Assembly: GCA_002353885.1 (NCBI GenBank)
Contig: DEKO01000175.1
Location: 1-16,337, forward strand
From: Porphyromonadaceae bacterium UBA2720
GTDB lineage: Bacteria > Bacteroidota > Bacteroidia > Bacteroidales > Muribaculaceae
Direction: 5' to 3'
Length of the DNA: 16,337 nt
Part shown: positions 1-6,177 of the stretch, piece by piece
Numbering within the stretch: position 1 is the stretch's first letter
How the letters are laid out: each line of letters begins with the position of its first letter
Notes under the pieces: model-generated
Database searches by the model: none
Told to the model about the DNA's origin: nothing
Seen by the model: only the letters and a program-made list of their open reading frames with translations
Translations under genes and position numbers: made by a program

Positions 1-19
1 TTTTTCTCTCAACTTGCAC

Positions 20-27
20 TACCTTTG
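20..27 (+). promoter_or_regulatory. Bacteroidota -7 promoter element (TACCTTTG)
   Basis: TACCTTTG matches the Bacteroidota -7 consensus TAnnTTTG and lies 25 bp upstream of the GYF gene start at 53, leaving room for a short leader. The matching -33 element would fall at or before the window edge, so only half of the promoter can be seen. The same stretch GCACTACCTTTG recurs in front of the nhaD-type gene at 10811-10821. Confidence 0.65.
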
Positions 28-52
28 TGCCAATCTTTAATATGTGTACACA

Positions 53-691
53 ATGAGCGATAAGATTCAATACTGGATTAATCAGGACGGTGAGCAGACC
101 GGTCCGCTCACCCTCGACCAGCTGGAGCTAATGACCTTGAGCGAGAAGACCTATGTGTGGAGCGCAGGTTTCGACGACTGGAAGCCCCTGAATGAAGTGC
201 CCGAGTTGGCACACCTGTTGCCCAACAACAACACAGCAGCAACCGCAGTGCCTCCGCTGAAGCCCGAGTCTGACTCCGCACCCGAGCCCATAACCGGCAC
301 ACCCATCGACGAGCCAGTGCTGGGCACGCCTGTCGAAGGTCCAGTCATGGGCGCCCCTGTGCAACAGCCAGTGGTCATGGGCCGGCCGATGCAACAACCT
401 GCCATGGGCCAGCCAGCACCTGCAGCCAGCGAGCAGTCTGCGCCCTACCCCGCTTGCCCGCCGACTAACATGGTGTGGGCCATCATCAGCACCATCTTGT
501 GCTGCCTGCCGCTCGGCATTGTCGCCATCATCTATGCCAACAAAGTGTCGAAGAAGTACTACGAGGGCGACATCGCAGCTGCCGAGCACTACAGCGAGGT
601 GAGTGCCTGGTGGTGCATCGGCACCATCGTGGCTGGCCTTGCCCTGCAGCCGCTCGTCTCGCTCATCCAGATGTCGCTGATGGGTGCCTGA
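53..691 (+). CDS. GYF_2 and CD225/dispanin-like membrane protein
   Basis: Predicted 212-residue protein. Residues about 5-52 (IQYWINQDGEQTGPLTLDQL...VWSAGFDDWKPL) fit a GYF_2 domain, which in this family is thought to bind proline-rich or other peptides. Residues about 60-130 are a low-complexity Pro/Ala/Met linker with repeated PVxG-PxxQP words. Residues about 138-205 fit the CD225/dispanin-type module, with two hydrophobic segments (MVWAIISTILCCLPLGIVAII and a second near WWCIGTIVAGLAL) separated by the polar KVSKKYYEGDIAAAEHYSE stretch. The domains suggest a membrane-anchored protein with an exposed GYF head; the substrate is unknown. The ATG at 53 is preferred over the in-frame GTG at 44 because the domain begins right after it and a leader from the promoter at 20-27 fits. 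The gene stands alone; an IS follows 26 bp later. Confidence 0.85.
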   Translation: MSDKIQYWINQDGEQTGPLTLDQLELMTLSEKTYVWSAGFDDWKPLNEVPELAHLLPNNNTAATAVPPLKPESDSAPEPITGTPIDEPVLGTPVEGPVMGAPVQQPVVMGRPMQQPAMGQPAPAASEQSAPYPACPPTNMVWAIISTILCCLPLGIVAIIYANKVSKKYYEGDIAAAEHYSEVSAWWCIGTIVAGLALQPLVSLIQMSLMGA

Positions 692-716
692 CCCATCCAC
701 CAATAGTTCGTTAAAA

Positions 717-2036
717 AATCGATATATGGCGAAACGGCACTATGCCGCGCCGCCAAAGAGTTCATTGAAAATATGACTAATTAAAGTTTGGTTCGGTCGG
801 TATCGGGACACGTCAAGAATTCGCTTGGCCATGAACGTGTTGGTCATCAGCAGTTTGAACTTGGACATGGAATATTCCATTCCCCGTTCCTTCATCATGA
901 CCTTTGCCACGTTGAGCGAGGCGAAAGATGCATTGAATGCACAGTCGAGTTTGTTGGCATCCCTTGCCTGCGAGTGTGTCAGCCCGCAATACTGCTTGGC
1001 ATCACGGAAGCAGAACTCGATCTGGAACCTTGTCCTGTAGAAGTCCAGGACTTCCTCGCCCGTGAGCGAGGTGTCGGTGGAGAAGAACAGCTTGTGCTTG
1101 CCTGTGGGCATGATCCAGATGACAAGCCGCACCGTGCACTTCAGCGCCTTAGAGTAGGCCAGCAGCGTGTAGGCCCTGCCCGGCAGTCCGTCCACGACGA
1201 CGGGTATCATCCTTGACAAGTCGAGCTTGTTGACGTCGATCTTTCCGTCCTTTATCCTGGGGCGCCCCCTCTTACCGGTTGGCCCTCCCTGATAGAGGTA
1301 GTACAGCACGGCATTGTCGCGGAAGCGGCTGATGAGGTGGAAGCCCTGTGCATGGATGCCTTCATAGAAGGTGCGGGTCGAGAAGAAGGCGTCGGCAACG
1401 ACAAGGCCGGTCAGCTTGAGAAGTTCCTTGCGGTAGCGCTTGATGACCGCTATATAGTGGTCCACCAGCGTCTTGTTGCGTTTCTTGAGCTCGAAGTTGC
1501 CCGGTGTCTGATGGGCACGCAGCATCATGCAGTTGTGGGCATCGATGTCTATCAGCCCCAGCCCCATGATCTCAAGCCCGTGCTTGACCGCGCCCGCGCA
1601 CCCCGACCAGAAGCGACCGATATGCGGAGTCTTCTTGCCCGCCTTGCTGATGTAGCTGGGGTCGATGGCGATGGCCTTGCGACCCTCGGTGCCGAAGTAG
1701 CGCAGGGCAAGGGCGGCGTTGAAGCGCAGCCAGTTCAGGCTCTTCGAGCGAAGGCGACCGAAGTTCTGGCGGTAGCACTGTTCGCAGTGCCTGCCGTAGC
1801 GGCCCATTTGGGTGAAGTTCATCTTGCCTGGTATGACCATGTATAAAAGTAGTACCTCGATGATGACTGACTCAAAACTTTTGCTTAACTTTGACGCGCA
1901 ATCCTGCAAGGCCTCCTTGCAGATGCCCGTATATTGGTCGAGTGCTTCTGAAATATATCTCATATCTTAGCAGTGTTTGGCGACCACTAAGTTACTGAAT
2001 ATCAGGCACTTGACCAAATTTTATTAGTTATATGAT
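717..2036 (-). mobile_element. IS4-superfamily insertion sequence (ends approximate)
   Basis: One transposase gene fills the element. Candidate ends were set by eye: GTTAAAA occurs at 710-716 and again at 2037-2043, as a 7-bp target duplication would. The sequence just inside the left copy (ATCGATATATGG) resembles the reverse complement of the sequence just inside the right copy (ATCATATAACTA), with one gap. Both are AT-rich and short, so the boundaries are weak; the element itself is firm because the transposase is intact. It lies between the GYF gene and the hairpin terminator at 2110-2148, which may originally have served that gene. Confidence 0.55.
740..1963 (-). CDS. IS4-superfamily DDE transposase
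   Basis: A 407-residue transposase that would cut and join DNA ends during transposition. The likely catalytic triad is visible: D101 (AIDPSY), D191 (VVADAFFS) and E316. E316 lies in YRTRFQIEFCFRDAK, which fits the IS4 signature Y-2-R-3-E-6-K exactly (Y309, R312, E316, K323). The length and spacing are normal for the IS4 superfamily and the frame is open throughout, so it looks intact and possibly active. The start at 1963 gives MRYISEALDQYTG, a reasonable N-terminus with 73 bp between it and the presumed IS end. The C-terminus (ELFGGAA) ends within 25 bp of the other presumed end. I cannot name the ISfinder group. Confidence 0.9.
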   Translation of the reverse strand: MRYISEALDQYTGICKEALQDCASKLSKSFESVIIEVLLLYMVIPGKMNFTQMGRYGRHCEQCYRQNFGRLRSKSLNWLRFNAALALRYFGTEGRKAIAIDPSYISKAGKKTPHIGRFWSGCAGAVKHGLEIMGLGLIDIDAHNCMMLRAHQTPGNFELKKRNKTLVDHYIAVIKRYRKELLKLTGLVVADAFFSTRTFYEGIHAQGFHLISRFRDNAVLYYLYQGGPTGKRGRPRIKDGKIDVNKLDLSRMIPVVVDGLPGRAYTLLAYSKALKCTVRLVIWIMPTGKHKLFFSTDTSLTGEEVLDFYRTRFQIEFCFRDAKQYCGLTHSQARDANKLDCAFNASFASLNVAKVMMKERGMEYSMSKFKLLMTNTFMAKRILDVSRYRPNQTLISHIFNELFGGAA

Positions 2037-2109
2037 GTTAAAATAACTCATTGATTTTCAAATATTTAAATTAATTATTAACTAAGTATTGATCCACAGC
2101 AACCACAAC

Positions 2110-2148
2110 AAAAATCGCTCACCGTGCTGTGAGCGATTTTTTATTATA
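2110..2148 (+). terminator. Strong hairpin terminator
   Basis: Perfect 13-bp stem (2110-2122 with 2129-2141) with a 6-base loop CGTGCT, followed by T-rich sequence (TTTTTTATTAT). A-rich sequence before the stem would let it work on the minus strand too. No intact gene ends right before it. If the IS at 717-2036 is removed, it lies roughly 100 bp after the GYF gene stop, so it is best read as that gene's original terminator. Confidence 0.75.
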
Positions 2149-2323
2149 CCCCCAAAAACTCGCACAAGACACAAAAATGATGCAAAATTTCCTCGTCAAT
2201 TATAAGATGCTGATTTACTGCAAAATACGGTGTCTGATTATATAAAATAGCACATGGACAAGGAGAGCGAAAGGGTGAGTTTTGTGCCGTTGTGTAAAGC
2301 GGCACATTTCCTGTGCCCAAAAA
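2149..2323. other. Intergenic stretch without recognised gene
   Basis: AT-rich sequence between the terminator and the promoter of the 755-residue protein. It holds a small inverted repeat, GTGCCG at 2284-2289 with CGGCAC at 2300-2305 (10-base loop). No convincing gene was seen; short open frames here overlap the promoter and start of the next gene and show no family features. Confidence 0.5.
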
Positions 2324-2355
2324 TTTGGTCGCCCCACCAGGCGGCAGTAATTTTG
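2324..2355 (+). promoter_or_regulatory. Bacteroidota-type promoter of the secreted-protein gene
   Basis: TTTG at 2324-2327 and TAATTTTG at 2348-2355 are separated by 20 bp, matching the Bacteroidota -33/-7 consensus. Transcription would start about 2362, giving a leader of about 45 nt that is rich in A and T before the ATG at 2408, as is common where Shine-Dalgarno sites are weak. Confidence 0.75.
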
Positions 2356-2407
2356 CACTCGAAAACGTTTTCAATCACTCATTTTTTCACCTTTAAAAAA
2401 CAACATT

Positions 2408-4675
2408 ATGAAAGATCAGCAACGAATCCGATGTATGATGATGACCCTGGTCATGATGGTGGCGAGTATCTTTGCCAGCAGCCAGGTCATTATCCGCAAC
2501 AACCCCGTTGGCTCCGACGCCAACAAAGCCGGCAAACTTATGTTTAGCCAGCCCACTCTTGACATGACCCAATATGATGTCTTCCAAAACCCGTATTCAA
2601 CTGTGTATATGCCCAAGCAGTCAAAACAAGCGGAAGAGAACCAGCAGATGGTTAACGTGACTTGCCAATTTGTTTATGATGAAAATGTTTATCGCCCTGG
2701 ATTTGGCGTTTATATTTACGACGAGAACAATCGGTACAGCATTGATATGGATTGGCAGACAGGTCAATTCATAGGCAGTGTACCGCCTGGTACATACGAC
2801 ATCTTCAGCACCTTCTTTAGTATCGAACCTGAAAAAACAGGCTTGGAGCTTTTCCACATCAAAGAACAGGTAGAGATTACCGGAGATACTGTCATCGAAA
2901 TTCGGGCAGATGAAATAACAAATAAGGTAGAGTGTGTGGCTCGTAATGAGAATGGTGAGCGTTTCGAGCATGATTTAGTATACCTCGACGAGAACAATCA
3001 GTGGGTGGTAGCCGAGGATGGAAATATTGATGTAACAATTATTAGTTTCAATTTCTTTGGGAACGGGCAAAAATTCTTATGCGATTGCAATATTTTTGGT
3101 GGTTTGCAAGACGATAAGACAGGGAGTTATTGTGATTTATTCATTAATGATGTGAGTGAACGCTATTCGATAGTAATAGCAAAGACAAACATTGACCTTA
3201 CTAATCATACATTCTACGTCAACAAGTTCTATCCCGAAAGTGTCCATGTCGGAAAGATTGATAACAATCCAGCAGACTATATACACTCCACCGAGGGTTA
3301 CAAAGTGTCCATCCTGGGAAAGAACACTGACACAAGAGGCATCAATGTATATCCCGAGTATACATATAAAAGCCATCATAATGGCGAAATGACTGATGGC
3401 GCTTATGCCTGTGAAGGAGAAGACCAGATTGATTTAGATGTTTATCTTAACAACCCATACGGGGAAGATGAGGGTAATGTGCTGGCCCGCTTTTGGTATG
3501 TCGACAACTTGCACATGCTGATAAACACTTACAACTCATACGTTTTTCACGAAGATGGCACTTTCGATATCGTCGAAGTCACTGACACCTCTTACCAAAT
3601 TCCTATGATTGTCGCACAACCGATGGTTATAAAAGATGGAGAAATTTATTACTATTGCAAAGGCCAAATAGAACATGCACTTTTGGGTTCCCGACAACCT
3701 TTCCAACCCTTCGGTGTTGTCAATGAGAAGAGAGATTATAATGCCATTGCCCACCCCGCATTCTCATTCTATAAGCGGCAGAAAGGTTTGGACTGGGGCA
3801 CGACTGTGCCGGTGGGCTCGTTCTGTGACGAGACACATTATGACCAATGGCGAGGTGGCAACTATTTGGGACTGTCGTGTGACTACTACGGCCAGTTGGG
3901 TGAGTTGCGCATGAACGACCTGGACGCGCTGACGATGAGCCTAAAATATAACGGTGAAGAAGTTTGCAACGACTACTTCAAACTCGATAGTCTTGCACAA
4001 GCCATGATTGAACAGCAAGTACCTGCGGGCGTGATTGATGCGACATTTGTTAATGCCAATGTCGAAATCGACGACATGACGGGCTGCAACACCATGGAGG
4101 TCCACTTCGACCAGACTCAAGAAGATGCCATCGCTCCCACCATGCGTATGCTGCAACTGCGCAGCACCGAAGATATGGTGACCAATCGCTTTGCGCAAGC
4201 CGATGAAGGACTCTTGCAGTTTGCTTGTGGTGACTTTGACTACCACTACAACAATGAGCGTTATTTCGGTTGGTTTGACTGCGATGAGGCTCCCACTGTT
4301 GAGGTATCCTATGCCCCCTATGGCGAGGACAACTGGAATGAACTGGAGGTGGAGGAAATCCCAGAATTATTCTTCCTGCCGGGCTTTGGCAACTTCTTCC
4401 GCGGTTCATTGTCTAGCGTGACGGGCGAGGCGCTGAACGGTTGGTTTGACCTGAAGATTCGCCTGACCGACGCTGCCGGCAACTGGCAGGAGCAGGTCAT
4501 CAGTCCCGCCTTCCGCATCGATGACCTGGCATACAGCAATGTCGCCACCATCGGTAGCGACAACGCCCACGAAGTGGCACGCTATAGCCTCGATGGCAAG
4601 CGCGTCGACATGAACCACCGTGGTGTCACCATCGTCAAGATGAGCGACGGCACCGCCCGCAAGGTGATTCAGTAA
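2408..4675 (+). CDS. Large secreted protein with T9SS-like C-terminal tail
   Basis: Predicted 755-residue protein of unknown function. Residues 1-25 form a signal peptide (basic start, then MMMTLVMMVASIFASS). The mature part is all-beta in pattern. Residues about 75-135 (FGVYIYDENNRYSIDMDW...SVPPGTYDIFSTF) look like a small beta-sandwich such as a carboxypeptidase-regulatory-like domain. Residues about 555-710 (IAPTMRMLQLRS...LKIRLTDAAGNWQEQVISPAF) look like an Ig/FN3-type domain often found at the end of secreted enzymes in this order. The last 35 residues (ARYSLDGKRVDMNHRGVTIV and MSDGTARKVI) resemble the type A sorting tail of type IX secretion substrates. No catalytic motif was recognised. 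The middle third (about 2640-3780) is more AT-rich than the ends. It is a single-gene unit between its own promoter and a terminator. Confidence 0.8.
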   Translation: MKDQQRIRCMMMTLVMMVASIFASSQVIIRNNPVGSDANKAGKLMFSQPTLDMTQYDVFQNPYSTVYMPKQSKQAEENQQMVNVTCQFVYDENVYRPGFGVYIYDENNRYSIDMDWQTGQFIGSVPPGTYDIFSTFFSIEPEKTGLELFHIKEQVEITGDTVIEIRADEITNKVECVARNENGERFEHDLVYLDENNQWVVAEDGNIDVTIISFNFFGNGQKFLCDCNIFGGLQDDKTGSYCDLFINDVSERYSIVIAKTNIDLTNHTFYVNKFYPESVHVGKIDNNPADYIHSTEGYKVSILGKNTDTRGINVYPEYTYKSHHNGEMTDGAYACEGEDQIDLDVYLNNPYGEDEGNVLARFWYVDNLHMLINTYNSYVFHEDGTFDIVEVTDTSYQIPMIVAQPMVIKDGEIYYYCKGQIEHALLGSRQPFQPFGVVNEKRDYNAIAHPAFSFYKRQKGLDWGTTVPVGSFCDETHYDQWRGGNYLGLSCDYYGQLGELRMNDLDALTMSLKYNGEEVCNDYFKLDSLAQAMIEQQVPAGVIDATFVNANVEIDDMTGCNTMEVHFDQTQEDAIAPTMRMLQLRSTEDMVTNRFAQADEGLLQFACGDFDYHYNNERYFGWFDCDEAPTVEVSYAPYGEDNWNELEVEEIPELFFLPGFGNFFRGSLSSVTGEALNGWFDLKIRLTDAAGNWQEQVISPAFRIDDLAYSNVATIGSDNAHEVARYSLDGKRVDMNHRGVTIVKMSDGTARKVIQ

Positions 4676-4691
4676 GCCCCCTCATCTAGCC

Positions 4692-4730
4692 CTGCAAGCC
4701 CCCTAAATCCCCCTAAAGGGGGACTTGCAG
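4692..4730. repeat. REP-like palindrome with CCCCCT...AGGGGG core
   Basis: Nested inverted repeat: outer arms CTGCAAG (4692-4698) and CTTGCAG (4724-4730), inner arms TCCCCC (4708-4713) and GGGGGA (4718-4723) around a TAAA loop, with a further CCCCCTAAA on the 5' side. It lies 16 bp after the stop of the secreted-protein gene. The C-run/G-run design resembles short repeats seen many times in Bacteroidota genomes; that it is repeated in this genome is an inference. Confidence 0.6.
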
Positions 4731-4737
4731 ATTTATT

Positions 4738-4776
4738 AACACCGCCTGGCTGAATCCGGACAGGCGGTGTTTTGTC
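4738..4776 (+). terminator. Intrinsic terminator of the secreted-protein gene
   Basis: An 11-bp GC-rich stem (AACACCGCCTG at 4738-4748 with CAGGCGGTGTT at 4761-4771) and a 12-base loop, followed by TTTGTCT. It lies 63 bp after the stop codon at 4675 and before the promoter of the ATPase gene, so it separates the two transcription units. Confidence 0.85.
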
Positions 4777-4806
4777 TATGCCTTTCTTTAGGTCTTGCTA
4801 AAAAAT

Positions 4807-4832
4807 CTGCGTATATACGCAGAAATTTTTAA
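4807..4832 (+). repeat. Upstream copy of palindromic operator-like repeat
   Basis: Contains the perfect 16-bp palindrome CTGCGTATATACGCAG (4807-4822). Bases 4808-4832 are an exact 25-bp direct copy of 4884-4908. It lies just upstream of the -33 element of the ATPase promoter, as a distal operator would. Confidence 0.75.
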
Positions 4833-4839
4833 CGAAAGC

Positions 4840-4870
4840 TTGGGTGTGTCTAGAAAAAGTCTTACCTTTG
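4840..4870 (+). promoter_or_regulatory. Bacteroidota-type promoter of the DUF4143 ATPase gene
   Basis: TTG at 4840-4842 and TACCTTTG at 4863-4870 are 20 bp apart and match the -33/-7 consensus. The promoter lies between the two copies of the TGCGTATATACGCA repeat, the second of which would cover the transcription start. This favours tight control, perhaps by repression. Confidence 0.75.
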
Positions 4871-4883
4871 CGCTGAAAATAAT

Positions 4884-4908
4884 TGCGTATATACGCAGAA
4901 ATTTTTAA
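4884..4908 (+). repeat. Downstream copy of palindromic operator-like repeat
   Basis: Holds the 14-bp palindrome TGCGTATATACGCA (4884-4897) followed by GAAATTTTTAA, identical over 25 bp to 4808-4832 with a 76-bp offset. It begins 13 bp after the -7 element and ends 4 bp before the ATG at 4913, so a protein bound here could block initiation; in RNA it could instead form a hairpin over the ribosome-binding region. Confidence 0.75.
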
Positions 4909-4912
4909 TCAT

Positions 4913-6163
4913 ATGGTCATACAACGCGACATCTATATCAACAAACTTGTCAATCGCATGCACAATGGCATGGTTAAAGTCATTACTGGAATGCGCCGCT
5001 CAGGCAAGTCTTATCTGCTTTTTAACTTATTTGCCAACTATCTCACAAGTCAAGGTGTTGACGAGAAACATTTAATCAAAGTAGACCTTGAAGACCTGTA
5101 CAATATCGAATTGCGTGACCCGCTCCGGCTTCTGAAACATATAGACTCACTCATCACCGATGACAAGATGCACTATGTGATGCTAGATGAGATACAATTG
5201 GTTCCCCAATTCGAAGAAGTCCTCAACACTTTTCTCAAACGTGCCAACGTCGACCTGTATGTTACAGGCAGCAATGCCAAGTTGTTGTCAAAAGATGTAG
5301 TAACCACCTTTCGTGGTAGGGGTGATGAGGTCCGTGTGCATCCTCTTTGCTTCGCCGAATATCACTCCATTAGTCCAGAACTTGCATTCGAAGCAGTTCT
5401 GCAGTCCTACATGCAATACGGCGGTTTGCCTCAAACGACAGTCATGCCAACCAATTCGCAGAAAGAGGAATATCTCAAACAACTGTTCATTAACACCTAT
5501 ATTATAGATGTCAAGGAGAGATACTCGCTAACTAATGATGAAGAACTTGACGAACTGATTGACATTGTCGCCAGCAGCATCGGCGGCATGACCAATCCGC
5601 TGAAACTGCAGCGCACCTTCAAGTCGGTCAAGAACAGCAGCATTTCCTCAATCACCATCAAGTCGTATCTTGACTTGCTGCAGGATGCATTCATCATTGA
5701 GAAAGCCATTCGCTATGACATCAAGGGGAAGAAGTATATCGATACACCAGCAAAGTATTACTTCGAAGATTTGGGGTTGCGCAATGCGCGTCTAAATTTT
5801 CGGCAGACCGAGCCTACCCACTTGATGGAAAATCTCATATACAACGAGTTGCGATTACGAGGTTATTCAGTCGATGTCGGGCAAGTAACGCTGAACACAC
5901 GCAACGAGCATGGGGTCAGTACTCGGAAATACCTAGAGGTAGACTTTGTGTGCAACAAAGGCTATGACAGGTTGTATGTCCAATCGGCCTACGCCATGCC
6001 TACACAAGAAAAAATGGACCAGGAATTGCGTTCACTACAACATATAGGCGACTCTTTTCAGAAGGTTGTTATTGTAGGCGGGCTGCAGCCTACCTACCGT
6101 AACGATGACGGAATTCTCATCGTTAATTTATCAGATTTTCTCCTTTCTAAAGTAAGCATTTAA
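4913..6163 (+). CDS. AAA_14/DUF4143 family ATPase
   Basis: Predicted 416-residue cytoplasmic protein. The N-terminal AAA_14 ATPase domain has Walker A GMRRSGKS (26-33), Walker B YVMLDEIQ (88-95, D92 E93), a sensor-1-like YVTGSNA (116-122) and an arginine-rich TTFRGRGDEVRV (131-142). The C-terminal DUF4143 domain (about 190-390) ends in a nuclease-like fold pattern: E306 (MENLIYNELRLRGY), D344 (EVDFV) and Q357 (YVQSAY). The lysine expected after Q in active PD-(D/E)XK nucleases is absent, so cleavage is doubtful. The role of the family is not settled. The ATG at 4913 is chosen over TTG at 4883 because the latter lies within the operator-like repeat and the family starts near MVIQRDIY. The AraC-type gene follows 14 bp later and is probably co-transcribed. 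Its base composition is more AT-rich than that of nhaD and fadL. Confidence 0.9.
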   Translation: MVIQRDIYINKLVNRMHNGMVKVITGMRRSGKSYLLFNLFANYLTSQGVDEKHLIKVDLEDLYNIELRDPLRLLKHIDSLITDDKMHYVMLDEIQLVPQFEEVLNTFLKRANVDLYVTGSNAKLLSKDVVTTFRGRGDEVRVHPLCFAEYHSISPELAFEAVLQSYMQYGGLPQTTVMPTNSQKEEYLKQLFINTYIIDVKERYSLTNDEELDELIDIVASSIGGMTNPLKLQRTFKSVKNSSISSITIKSYLDLLQDAFIIEKAIRYDIKGKKYIDTPAKYYFEDLGLRNARLNFRQTEPTHLMENLIYNELRLRGYSVDVGQVTLNTRNEHGVSTRKYLEVDFVCNKGYDRLYVQSAYAMPTQEKMDQELRSLQHIGDSFQKVVIVGGLQPTYRNDDGILIVNLSDFLLSKVSI

Positions 6164-6177
6164 CAACAGTACTTGCA

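Noticed and set aside
2144..2374. 76-residue minus-strand frame between the terminator and the secreted-protein gene
   Set aside because: It runs through the well-matched promoter at 2324-2355 and has no family features or upstream signals.
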